A stretch of DNA of 64,000 nucleotides, from contig CAWATZ010000008.1 of assembly GCA_963784995.1 (NCBI GenBank), positions 156,170 through 220,169 of the forward strand. Direction: 5' to 3'. Below, in pieces: positions 9,973-18,106 of this stretch. The stretch is from CAWATZ01 sp963784995 (GTDB lineage: Bacteria; Planctomycetota; Planctomycetia; Gemmatales; Gemmataceae). The notes beneath the pieces are model-generated. The model made no database searches. It was not told where the DNA came from and was given only the letters and a program-made list of their open reading frames with translations. How positions within the stretch are numbered: position 1 is the first letter of the stretch; each line of letters starts with the position of its first letter. A program made the position numbers and the translations under genes.

Positions 9973-10439
9973 TTACCGATCTGGATTGTCGCTCCCGGCT
10001 CGCCACCCTTTCCTGACTTCTCTCCCGTTCCGTCCCACTCCTTCCTGCTGCTGCTCTCTCTTGCCCTGCTTCCCAGCATGGGCCCCCCAGGGATTGCCTG
10101 GCTTGACCGGCTTGCCGTGCAACGGGGACGGGCTCCCCTGCAATCGCCACCTGTGGAACAGGTGGAACAGGCGGCGCAAGTGGTAACCTCGAAGGGGAGG
10201 CAAGAGCCGTAATCTGTCCAGGAGTTGATCAAATCGGAGCGCCTCAGCCGATAAACAGGTTAGTCAAGCTGCATGCGTTTCCACAACGCACAGCCCTGGA
10301 GCGAACCCGTCCCGCTTGTGACCGCGGAACTCGGGTCGCCCCTCAGTCGGCTCCAACCCGGAGGAGGAGCGGACTGGGCAAAAGTTCCGCGGCAAGCTTC
10401 TGGATGTTTACTACTCGTGTCGATAGAGGAGGCAATGTC

Positions 10440-12506
10440 ATGACGAAGCGCTTGGGAGTCCTGCTGGCCGCGGTCGGCCTCTTCGGAGCCGTCCACACCG
10501 CGGCGGCGGCCTCATACTGCGGCGCTGGGGGATACGCTTGTTGTCCCCAACCCTGTGATGCCCAGTGTTGTTTCCCGGCCTGTCAGCAGCAATGTAAGCC
10601 CACTTACAAGCTGGTCTATGACACGTGCATCGAGAAACGCTGGCACACCTGTTATCAAACGGTCCAGGAAGTCCAGATGAAGCAGGTCTGCAAGACCTGC
10701 TACCGCACGGTGCAGGAAACCTGCTACCGCAACTGCACCGAAACCTGCTACAAGACCGAGATGCAGACCTGCTTCAAGAACGTGCAGGAAACCTGCTTCA
10801 AGGAGTGCGAGTACACGGTCTGCAAGCCGTGCTACAAGACCTGCTACAAGGAAGTGTGCGAGACCTGCTGCAAGCCGTGCTACGAGACCTGCTACAAGAC
10901 GTGCCAGTACACCGTCTGCAAGAAGGTGCCGGAGACCATCTGCAAGGAGGTCTGCTACACCGTGTGCAAGCCGGTGTACACCACCCAGTGCCACAAGAGC
11001 AGCTACCAGGTCTCCAAGTGCATCTGTGAGACGCACTGCAAGGAGTGCTGCCAGACGATCTGCAAGCCGGTCTGCGAGACCATCTGCAAGGAAGTCTGCA
11101 AGACCATCTGCACGCCGGTGTGCGAGACGATCTACAAGGACGTCTGCACCACCTGCTACAACACGGTCCAGGAAACCTGCTACAAGAACGTCACCAAGAC
11201 GATCTGCGTGCCGGTGACCGAGTGCAAGACCGTGCAGAAGAAGGTCTGCGAGTACGTCACCGAGCAGTACTGCGTGCCCGGCAGGACCAAGAGCAGCTGG
11301 CAGAAGGTCTGCGTCGAGCAGTGCCCGGCTCCTTGCTGCGGCACGGGCGTCTGTCCGCCCCCGGCCTGCCCGTCGGGCGGCTGTGGTGACCCCTGCGGCC
11401 CGTGTCCGACCGACTGCTGCTGCCCGCCGGCCCCCAAGACCAAGTGGGTCCGCGTCTGCGAGCAGTGCCCGCCCCAGATGAAGTGCCGCCAGGTCAAGCA
11501 GGAGCACGTGGTCTGTGAGACGGTTCCCTGCACCAAGATGGTCAAGCAGTGCGTGACCGAGTGCGTGCCCTACACCGTCTGCAAGAAGGTGCCCTACACC
11601 GTTGTCAAGAAGGTCCCCTGCACCGTCACCCGGATGGTCAAGTCGCAGGTGATCGAGAAGGTGCCCTGCACCGTCACCCGGATGGAGACCCAGGTCATCA
11701 AGAAGATGATCCCGTACACCGTCACCCGCAAGGTCTGCGGTGCCTACGTGGACTGCAACGGCTGCACCTATGACTGCGACGGCCCCGGCCGGACCTTCAA
11801 GGAATGCGCCTGCGTCGAGAAGACCTGGACGACGACCTGCTGCACCATGGTCAAGGAAGTCTGCAAGAAGCAGGTTCCCTGCACGATCTGGAGGGAAGTC
11901 CAGGAGTGCTGCACGAAGCAGATCCCGTACACGGTCTGCAAGATGGTGCCGCACACCGTCAAGAAGTGCGTCCCCTACACCGTCTGCGAGATGGTGCAGG
12001 AGAAGTGCATCAAGAAGGTGCCCTACACCGTCTGCAAGCAGGTGCCCTACACCGTCTGCAAGCAGGTCCCTTACACGGTCTGCAAGCAGGTGCCGTACAC
12101 GGTCTGCAAGAAGGTCCCCTACACGGTGACCGAGTGCGTTCCGGTGACGGTCTGCAAGAAGGTGCCGGTGTGCGTGGAGAAGGAAGTCTGCGTCAAGAAG
12201 GCTCGCTGGGTTCCCTGCGAGCAGCCTTGCTGCCCGGCTCCGACCTGCTGCCCGGCTCCGACCTGCGCTCCGACCTGTACCCCGAGCTGTGACGGCTGCT
12301 GCGATCCGTGTGCTTCGGCCAAGAAGCCTGGCTTCCTGAGCAGCCTGTTCCAGCGGCGGATGGCCTGCGATCCCTGCTGCGATCCTTGCTGTGATACGTG
12401 CGCTCCGGCTCCGGCGGTTGCCCCCGCCCCGGCCCCGCACGCGGCCCCGGCCCCGGTGATGGCACCGACGGCTTCGGCCTGCCCCCCCGGCGTCATCTGC
12501 AAGTAA
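10440..12506 (+). CDS. cysteine-rich YTV-type cell-wall protein
   Basis: This 688-residue exported protein has a signal peptide (MTKRLGVLLAAVGLFG, then AAAA) followed by dozens of short repeats built on Tyr/Cys/Lys/Val/Thr, such as 'ETCYK', 'YTVCKKVP' and 'PYTVCKQV'. Such repeats define the planctomycete YTV proteins, reported as abundant cysteine-rich cell-wall components that probably form a disulfide-linked layer. The N-terminal half is richer in Cys-Tyr repeats and the C-terminal half in 'PYTV' units; a Cys/Pro/Gly-rich linker lies near residues 295-330, and the tail is Ala/Pro-rich. AGGAGG stands 8 nt before the ATG. Two hairpins follow the stop. High expression is likely. Confidence 0.88.
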   Translation: MTKRLGVLLAAVGLFGAVHTAAAASYCGAGGYACCPQPCDAQCCFPACQQQCKPTYKLVYDTCIEKRWHTCYQTVQEVQMKQVCKTCYRTVQETCYRNCTETCYKTEMQTCFKNVQETCFKECEYTVCKPCYKTCYKEVCETCCKPCYETCYKTCQYTVCKKVPETICKEVCYTVCKPVYTTQCHKSSYQVSKCICETHCKECCQTICKPVCETICKEVCKTICTPVCETIYKDVCTTCYNTVQETCYKNVTKTICVPVTECKTVQKKVCEYVTEQYCVPGRTKSSWQKVCVEQCPAPCCGTGVCPPPACPSGGCGDPCGPCPTDCCCPPAPKTKWVRVCEQCPPQMKCRQVKQEHVVCETVPCTKMVKQCVTECVPYTVCKKVPYTVVKKVPCTVTRMVKSQVIEKVPCTVTRMETQVIKKMIPYTVTRKVCGAYVDCNGCTYDCDGPGRTFKECACVEKTWTTTCCTMVKEVCKKQVPCTIWREVQECCTKQIPYTVCKMVPHTVKKCVPYTVCEMVQEKCIKKVPYTVCKQVPYTVCKQVPYTVCKQVPYTVCKKVPYTVTECVPVTVCKKVPVCVEKEVCVKKARWVPCEQPCCPAPTCCPAPTCAPTCTPSCDGCCDPCASAKKPGFLSSLFQRRMACDPCCDPCCDTCAPAPAVAPAPAPHAAPAPVMAPTASACPPGVICK

Positions 12507-12517
12507 GCAGTCCCTGA

Positions 12518-12550
12518 GCCAACCCGGGGAACTCTTCTCTCCGGGTTGGC
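12518..12550. terminator. hairpin after YTV gene
   Basis: A 10-bp perfect stem (GCCAACCCGG / CCGGGTTGGC) with a 13-nt loop starts 11 nt after the stop codon. It has no T-run; it may protect the mRNA 3' end or act with the next hairpin. Confidence 0.5.
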
Positions 12551-12565
12551 CATCCCGATAACCCG

Positions 12566-12610
12566 ACCCCGCGGCACCTGCCTGGCAGGTGCCGCGGGGT
12601 CTTGCTTTTT
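12566..12610 (+). terminator. strong intrinsic terminator of the YTV gene
   Basis: A perfect 17-bp GC-rich stem (12566-12582 with 12584-12600, single-base loop) is followed within 6 nt by a run of five T (12606-12610). This is a textbook rho-independent terminator shape on the plus strand. Confidence 0.85.
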
Positions 12611-12631
12611 GCCGAGGCATGTCGCAGGCGT

Positions 12632-12710
12632 CGGAGCCGCGCACGCAGCGCAGCGGAGTAAGCGGTCCTGCCGGTACCGCTTACTCCGCTGCGCTGCGTG
12701 CGCGGCTCCG
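12632..12710. repeat. long palindrome, family A copy 2
   Basis: Inverted arms of about 35 bp carry the same CGGAGCCGCGCACGCAGCGC core as the copy at 9374-9465. Five T follow directly (12711-12715). It separates the YTV gene from the sulfate-assimilation promoter. Confidence 0.85.
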
Positions 12711-12724
12711 TTTTTCGACTGCTC

Positions 12725-12753
12725 TTGACGAATCATGAGTATCATGATAAAGA
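12725..12753 (+). promoter_or_regulatory. promoter of the cysH-rrf2-sat operon
   Basis: TTGACG (12725-12730), a 17-nt spacer and TAAAGA (12748-12753) form a good housekeeping-type promoter 42 nt before the APS reductase start. Confidence 0.6.
12732..12748. promoter_or_regulatory. palindromic operator in promoter spacer
   Basis: ATCATGA-GTA-TCATGAT is a perfect 7-bp inverted repeat with a 3-nt centre. It fills the spacer between the -35 and -10 boxes, so a bound dimer would block RNA polymerase. The Rrf2 regulator encoded by the second gene of the operon is the obvious candidate ligand (inference). Confidence 0.55.
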
Positions 12754-12794
12754 TTCCAATGTACCGAACTTCGCCTGGCACCAAGGATTGATCC

Positions 12795-13520
12795 ATGCCT
12801 CCCCCGGCGATGACGCCCGAGCAGATTTCCCGGGCCTGCGAACGGTTGGCCGACCAGACGCCGCAGCAGGTCCTGCGCTGGGCCGTGGACCAGTTCTTCC
12901 CCCGGCTAACGATGGCCACGGCGTTCGGTGTCGAGGGCTGCTGTCTGATCCACATGCTGGCCGAGATCGAGCCGGGGGTGCGGATCTTCAACCTGGAGAC
13001 CGGCTATCAGTTCGCCGAGACCCTTGAACTGCGTGAGCGGATTCGCCAGCGCTACGGGATCGCGGTGGAGTACGTCCGGCCGGAACAATCGGTCGAGCAG
13101 TACGAAGCCCGGCACGGCGGGCCGCTGTATCTGCTGCAGCCGGACCAGTGCTGCCGGGACCGCAAGATGGCTCCGCTGCGCAAGGCGGTTCTGGGCTACC
13201 AGGCCTGGATCAGTGCCATCCGCAAGGACCAGACGGCGGACCGCGGCCAGGCCAGTGTGGTCGGGTGGGACGCCAAGTTCAACCTCGTCAAGATCAACCC
13301 GCTCTTGAACTGGACCCGCAAGGACGTCTGGAAGTTTACCCTGGAAAACGACGTTCCCTACAATCCGCTGCACGACCAGGGCTATCCCAGCATCGGCTGC
13401 TGGCCTTGCACCCAGCCGATCGCCGACGGCCAGGACGAACGCGCCGGCCGCTGGGCGGGGACACGCAAGAAGGAATGTGGTCTGCACGTTCTGGAACATG
13501 AGGGTGGCAGCGGGATTTGA
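12795..13520 (+). CDS. cysH: assimilatory APS reductase
   Basis: This 241-residue PAPS-reductase-family enzyme reduces activated sulfate to sulfite with thioredoxin. It has the cysteine pair CC (119-120) and 'CWPC' (202-205), which together bind a [4Fe-4S] cluster in the APS-specific subgroup, and the catalytic 'ECGLH' (Cys 228) near the C-terminus. The presence of all four cluster cysteines argues for APS rather than PAPS as substrate. It is first in the operon with an Rrf2 regulator and ATP sulfurylase. A possible AGGA ribosome site is 8 nt before the ATG; an alternative start lies at residue 6. The tail after the catalytic motif is short. Confidence 0.93.
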   Translation: MPPPAMTPEQISRACERLADQTPQQVLRWAVDQFFPRLTMATAFGVEGCCLIHMLAEIEPGVRIFNLETGYQFAETLELRERIRQRYGIAVEYVRPEQSVEQYEARHGGPLYLLQPDQCCRDRKMAPLRKAVLGYQAWISAIRKDQTADRGQASVVGWDAKFNLVKINPLLNWTRKDVWKFTLENDVPYNPLHDQGYPSIGCWPCTQPIADGQDERAGRWAGTRKKECGLHVLEHEGGSGI

Positions 13521-13523
13521 CCT

Positions 13524-13580
13524 GTAGGACGGCTCTCCTGAGCCGTCTTCGCATTGGACGGCTCAGGAGAGCCGTCCTAC
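13524..13580. repeat. palindrome, family C copy 1
   Basis: This is a perfect 24-bp inverted repeat (13524-13547 and 13557-13580), and each arm also contains a shorter internal palindrome. It lies between cysH and the Rrf2 gene. A related copy is at 50115-50169. It could attenuate transcription between the two genes. Confidence 0.85.
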
Positions 13581-13601
13581 CAAGAGGGAGTCGGCACCGA
13601 C

Positions 13602-14111
13602 ATGAGGATCTCCGCCAAGGCCGAGTATGCCTGCGTGGCGATGCTGGAGTTGGCCAGTAATCACGGCGCGCCGCAGCCGCTGCCCATCAAGACCATCGCC
13701 GATGCGGAGGGCATTCCGCAGCGCTTCCTGGTGCAGATCCTGCTCCAGCTGAAGACAGCGGGCCTGGTCCTCAGCGTCCGCGGTCAGCAGGGCGGCTACC
13801 AGCTGGCCCGTTCTCCCGAGACCATTTCGCTGGCCGACGTGATCAACGCCATTGACGACAGCGCCCTCGCACCGAAAACGTCCCTGGGCGACGTTAGCTC
13901 GCGCCCTCCCCCCAAGGTCGGACCGCATGGCCGGGAAATCCGGCAGCGGACGACCCTGGGTAACGTCGCCAATCATTCGCCCGCCGTGGAAGTCCTGCTG
14001 GCCGTCTGGCGTGAGATCCAGGCGGAAGAGCAGCGCATGCTGCAAAAGCTGACTCTCGCCGAACTCCTTCGCCGCTGCCAGCAGGGCGATTCGTTGACTT
14101 ACCAGATTTAG
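13602..14111 (+). CDS. Rrf2-family transcriptional regulator
   Basis: This 169-residue protein has an N-terminal winged helix of the Rrf2 type (begins MRISAKAEYAC; recognition region 'IPQRFLVQILLQLKTAGLV', wing 'GQQGGYQLA'). The three clustered cysteines that hold the Fe-S cluster in IscR-like members are missing; only isolated cysteines are seen, as in CymR-like members that sense sulfur status. The C-terminal half is longer than usual and contains a Pro-rich insert. Its place between APS reductase and ATP sulfurylase points to control of sulfate assimilation. The ATG at 13602 has GGGAG 11 nt upstream; the upstream in-frame extension falls in the palindrome and is rejected. Confidence 0.87.
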   Translation: MRISAKAEYACVAMLELASNHGAPQPLPIKTIADAEGIPQRFLVQILLQLKTAGLVLSVRGQQGGYQLARSPETISLADVINAIDDSALAPKTSLGDVSSRPPPKVGPHGREIRQRTTLGNVANHSPAVEVLLAVWREIQAEEQRMLQKLTLAELLRRCQQGDSLTYQI

Positions 14112-14131
14112 CAATGCTTCAGGAGAACAGG

Positions 14132-15388
14132 ATGGCTGATTTGATTCCGCCGCACGGTGGCTTACGTGAGCCCGTCGATTGCCAGGTTCCCGCCGCGGAG
14201 ATCCCGCGCTTCAAGGAACAGCTTCAAGACCTGACCCGGGTGCCGGTCAGCGATGCCGACCTTTCGACCCTGTACCGGATCGGCGACGGCGGCCTCAGTC
14301 CGCTGATCGGGGCGATGGACCGCCAAACCTGGGACCGCGTCCTGGACGAGGAGGTGATCGTCCACGAGGGCAAGAAATACGCCTGGACCATTCCGCTGGC
14401 GTTTCCCATCGATGCCGCCCTGGCCGCCTCCCTGAAGCCGGGCCAGAAGGTGGCGCTGGTCAATTCGCGCGGCGAATTCGTTGGCGGCATGGAGGTGCGC
14501 GACGTCTTCCCGTGGGACAAGGCTCGCCACGTCAAGAGCGTCTACGCGACCGAGCGCTGGGACCATCCCGGCGGCCGGATGGTGCAGAACGATCCGCGCA
14601 CCCACCTCGTTGGCGGTCCGGTGCGGGTGCTGCCGCAGCCGCCGCATCCGGAGTATGGCCACCTGATCCTGTCGCCGCGCCAGACCCGGGCCCTGTTCCG
14701 CGAGAAGGGCTATCAGCGCGTGGTCGCCTTCCAGACGCGCAACCCGCTGCACCGGGCCCACGAATACGCTCTGGTGGCCGGACTGGAACGGCTCACGCGG
14801 GCCGGCCACTTCGCCGGGGCCGTCCTCAACCCACTGGTCGGCGAGACCAAGGGAGATGACGTGGATGCCGTCACCCGGATGCGCACCTATCAGGCCCTGA
14901 TCGACAACAAGGCCCTGGGCGAGGGCGACAAGGACGAGGCCCTGTGGCAGCAGATCGGCTGCCACATCACCGATCGCATCCTGCTCTTGGGTCTGGACAT
15001 CAAGATGTTCTACGCCGGGCCCAAGGAGGCGATCATGCACTCCATCTATCGCCAGAACTTCGGCTTCACCGACATCGTGATCGGCCGCAAACACGCCGAC
15101 GCCCCGTACGAGGACGGCAAGGACATCTGGGACGGCCTGGCCGCTCAGCGCAAGTTCGACGAGCTGAAGGGCGACCTGCGCATCCAGCCAGTGAAGATCG
15201 GCTTTGCCGCGTTCTATGAGGAGCTGGGCCGGGTCGGGCTGGTCGATGAGCATGGGCCCAAGGGGTACAAGCAAGTATCGATCAGCGGCCGGGAGCTGCG
15301 TGAGAAGCTGCGGGCGGGTGTTCTGCCTGACCCGCGGATCATGCGGCCCGAAACGGCTCGGATCCTGATCGAGCGGATGAAGGCGTGA
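14132..15388 (+). CDS. sat: sulfate adenylyltransferase (ATP sulfurylase)
   Basis: This 418-residue single-chain ATP sulfurylase makes APS and pyrophosphate from ATP and sulfate. The ATP-binding motif 'QTRNPLHRAHE' is at about 201-211; the second HxxH-like helix region and 'GRKHAD' also fit the family. There is no APS-kinase domain, which agrees with direct reduction of APS by the neighbouring reductase. AGGAG is 6 nt before the ATG at 14132. It starts 20 nt after the Rrf2 stop, so it is co-transcribed. Confidence 0.95.
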   Translation: MADLIPPHGGLREPVDCQVPAAEIPRFKEQLQDLTRVPVSDADLSTLYRIGDGGLSPLIGAMDRQTWDRVLDEEVIVHEGKKYAWTIPLAFPIDAALAASLKPGQKVALVNSRGEFVGGMEVRDVFPWDKARHVKSVYATERWDHPGGRMVQNDPRTHLVGGPVRVLPQPPHPEYGHLILSPRQTRALFREKGYQRVVAFQTRNPLHRAHEYALVAGLERLTRAGHFAGAVLNPLVGETKGDDVDAVTRMRTYQALIDNKALGEGDKDEALWQQIGCHITDRILLLGLDIKMFYAGPKEAIMHSIYRQNFGFTDIVIGRKHADAPYEDGKDIWDGLAAQRKFDELKGDLRIQPVKIGFAAFYEELGRVGLVDEHGPKGYKQVSISGRELREKLRAGVLPDPRIMRPETARILIERMKA

Positions 15389-15398
15389 GGCAACGCGG

Positions 15399-16163
15399 TT
15401 ATTCGGAGAGCTTGTCCAGCAGGGGATCCAGCAGCGTTTCGCGGATCAGCTTCGTCACCGTGGGGGCGTTCCGGACCAGGGAAAAGCCCCGGGCCCGCTG
15501 GACAAACTCGGTGCCCGCACGGGTTTCGCGCCTTTCCACCTGGACGTGGAAAAGAATGTCGCCAATCTTTTCGGGGCCGCTCCCGAAGAGGAAGAACCGC
15601 AGTTTCCCCAGGTGTTCGGGCAGGTAAACGATCAGGGAGACCTTCCCGAACCAGTCCGGCACCCAGGCCAGGGCCCGGTGTGAAGTCAAGGCGTAACAGG
15701 TCAGTCCGGCATACCAGCGCCGCAGGAAAGGCCAGACCAGGCCGGCAATCACACAACCCACCATCCCGAGGAGGAAAACGATCAGCAGCAGCAAACCAAC
15801 CGGCCCCTCGAAGGAATTCTTCTGCCCCACGGACAGGAGAAAGAGCAGAAAGATGCCTGCGACCGCCAGCAAGAAAAAGCTCACAACCCAGCCGCGAAGG
15901 AAGGCGCAGCGGACGACCGGTTTGCCGGTCCAGAGCAGCCGTTCGTCCGGTTCCAGTTCCTCCTCAAGCCGTTCGCGCTCCTCGTCGGAGAGTTCGCTCT
16001 GGGCCAGCACGTCCTCATCGCTCGGCGGCGGCTCCGCACCCTTGACGGCGGGGTGTCCGACAGCGATCAACTTGCCGCACTTCGGACACTGGATCTGCTT
16101 GCCGTTCAGGTGATCGCCGACCTTCAACTTGGCCGAACAGGAGCAAAGGACCGCAATCGGCAT
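15399..16163 (-). CDS. zinc-ribbon membrane protein with PH-like domain
   Basis: This 254-residue protein starts with a small zinc ribbon (CSCSAKL ... 'CPKCGKLIAVG'), then an acidic stretch, two membrane helices (about 90-150) and a C-terminal region containing 'LTSHRALAW', which resembles bacterial PH-like (YdbT-type) domains. The ATG at 16163 is chosen because the zinc ribbon starts there; the long upstream open frame is a shadow of the next gene. It is related in layout to the gene at 16244-17932 and lies 80 nt downstream of it, so they may form one operon. Function unknown. Confidence 0.75.
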   Translation of the reverse strand: MPIAVLCSCSAKLKVGDHLNGKQIQCPKCGKLIAVGHPAVKGAEPPPSDEDVLAQSELSDEERERLEEELEPDERLLWTGKPVVRCAFLRGWVVSFFLLAVAGIFLLFLLSVGQKNSFEGPVGLLLLIVFLLGMVGCVIAGLVWPFLRRWYAGLTCYALTSHRALAWVPDWFGKVSLIVYLPEHLGKLRFFLFGSGPEKIGDILFHVQVERRETRAGTEFVQRARGFSLVRNAPTVTKLIRETLLDPLLDKLSE

Positions 16164-16243
16164 GACAGCTACCTGGGTTGGGGAATCGCGGAGTGAGTTC
16201 GCGTTGCCTGCCGCCGCTGCGCCCTTTCTCGTCGAACCGGGTT

Positions 16244-17932
16244 TCACAGCCCCCGGCAAGGGGCAATGAGCGTGTCGTGAAGCAGCATGGCCAGCGCCCG
16301 ATAGTTCTCGACGCGAAGGATGCCGTACGTGTGAAGCGTATTGAAATTGTTGGAGCCCCTCGTCTCGACAATGACCCGTCTGAGGACAATGCTGCCAACG
16401 TCCGAATCGCGCGTGTCCTCTTCGAGACGGGCGCAGAGCAATCCGGGAGAGTAATAGCTGAGCGGAGCCTTCTTCTTGATCCAGACAATCACCCGGCGGT
16501 TCGTGAGGGCATAGAGCCAATAATCCGGCTCGATCACCACCTGGAACATTTCGGGCTCCCCGCGAACTGGAAACATTCCGCTCTTCCAGGGATCCAGGAC
16601 GGGTTCGCCGATCCACAAGATCTCTTCCCCTTCCGTCAATTCCGCTTCCACGGTTTCCCGATCCCTGGCGGAGACCTTTTTCAGAAGCCTGGCAAAGGGA
16701 GATTTGCTGGCCTCTTGATCCTTGCTGCGTCGGTCGGCTGTCCCCGTGCGGCCCTTGAGATTGCTTTTGAGCGGAACGGCGCTGGCCTCTTCTCCTTCCT
16801 TGGTCTTGTTCATTTCCGCGAGGGTGTTCTTTTCCGCCTTGGAGAGGACTTCGCCCCGCAGCAGCCGATCGACGATCGGGTGAAGCAACTGTTCACGGAT
16901 CATTTTCTCGACCCCTTGAACGTCGTCGATGGCCTGCATTACGCTTTTCACCGGGTCCTGGTAGATGGATCGGCCGACGCAAAGTTCACCGGTCCCCTTG
17001 AACTTCTTGTCCTCCAACCGCGCCAGCGAGGCCAGTTCGAGGCCATTGAAATGGATCAGTTCCTGGTGTTGCTCCGCAAGTGAAGCCTCCGCATCGTCCG
17101 CGCCGCTGCGTCCGACGAACACCCGCGCCCCCTTGCCCTTGTGAACGATCAACCGGCGATTGGTCAGCACGTAGCAAGCCCGGCGCGGAGCTCCCCTCGC
17201 GACCAGGAAGGGCATCAGGAAGGCCAGGCTGCCCACCAGCATCCCGACTCCCGCGATCGCCCACTTCACCGCCACGGCGCCGTGGCTCGTCGGGCCAAGG
17301 CCTTTCACCGCGGCGGCCATCACAAGAATCCCGATCGTAAAGATGATCGGCCCGACCACAAAACCCACTTTCCGCGCCTGGTACATCAGGATGTCCTGCC
17401 GGGGCCGGGTCGCCCAGACGATGCGCTCGCTGCGGGAGAGTTCTTCCTGGATTTCGTCCTGGATCTGCTGGACGACCCCCAGCTCATTGAGGAGTTCCTG
17501 GCCCCAATCTCCTGCTGCACTGGGGCCCTTCGTCTCCTGCCGGGAGGCAGCTGGGGCCGGTTCGGCCTCTTCATTGACGTCGAGCCATTCCTCCTCTTCC
17601 TCGGTCGGGGCGGCCGGCGCAGGGACCTTGACCCCTTTGCCGCAACCGGGACAACGGACTGTCTTGCCGGCCAGCTCCGCCTTGACCTGTAACTTCTTGT
17701 CGCAGGCGGCGCAGGTCACCGCAAGAGCCCGGCTGACGGGTGGGGAGGCGACTTCCGTCGCCGGTGCGATTGCGGCGGGCGATTGGGATGTCGCCGGGGC
17801 AGGGTCCGTGCTGTCAGACGCCACAGCCCGGGTCCCTTCTCCACATTTGGGGCATTTGATTGTTTTTCCCGCGAACTGTTCGGGAACACGCATTTTGGTT
17901 TGACAGCCCGAGCAAGTGACGAGCAGGGGCAT
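16244..17932 (-). CDS. double zinc-ribbon membrane protein with PH-like domains
   Basis: This 562-residue protein has two MJ0042-type zinc ribbons at the N-terminus (CSGC...CPKC near 8-32, CAAC...CPGC near 75-105), an acidic linker, two membrane helices (about 195-260), a PH-like domain with 'LTNRRLIVHKG', and a second PH-like domain near the C-terminus with 'LTNRRVIVWIK'. GGAG stands 6 nt before the ATG at 17932. The design suggests a membrane-bound sensor or scaffold. Together with the shorter relative downstream it looks like a duplicated pair. No known function. Confidence 0.75.
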   Translation of the reverse strand: MPLLVTCSGCQTKMRVPEQFAGKTIKCPKCGEGTRAVASDSTDPAPATSQSPAAIAPATEVASPPVSRALAVTCAACDKKLQVKAELAGKTVRCPGCGKGVKVPAPAAPTEEEEEWLDVNEEAEPAPAASRQETKGPSAAGDWGQELLNELGVVQQIQDEIQEELSRSERIVWATRPRQDILMYQARKVGFVVGPIIFTIGILVMAAAVKGLGPTSHGAVAVKWAIAGVGMLVGSLAFLMPFLVARGAPRRACYVLTNRRLIVHKGKGARVFVGRSGADDAEASLAEQHQELIHFNGLELASLARLEDKKFKGTGELCVGRSIYQDPVKSVMQAIDDVQGVEKMIREQLLHPIVDRLLRGEVLSKAEKNTLAEMNKTKEGEEASAVPLKSNLKGRTGTADRRSKDQEASKSPFARLLKKVSARDRETVEAELTEGEEILWIGEPVLDPWKSGMFPVRGEPEMFQVVIEPDYWLYALTNRRVIVWIKKKAPLSYYSPGLLCARLEEDTRDSDVGSIVLRRVIVETRGSNNFNTLHTYGILRVENYRALAMLLHDTLIAPCRGL

Positions 17933-18106
17933 GAAGGTCTCCGTTGGCAGGGTCGCAAGGACAAGAGGGTTGGTTTCGGTGGCGCAGCAGACACCGTTCA
18001 AGCATGATAGATCGGCCTCGGCCGGATGCCAAGAACAAATCCAACGAATTGCCCGCCCGGTGAATCGGCGGCTGCCGCTGTCAAGTGGAATCGTGTCGGG
18101 ACGCCG

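Noticed and set aside
9973..10260. Short open frames upstream of the YTV gene
   Set aside because: Several overlapping Pro/Arg/Ser-rich frames without ribosome sites or recognisable motifs.
10512..12644. 710-codon open frame opposite the YTV gene
   Set aside because: It mirrors the repeats of the YTV gene in the reverse strand (Leu/Ala/Asp/His repeats) and has no ribosome site; a GC-rich shadow.
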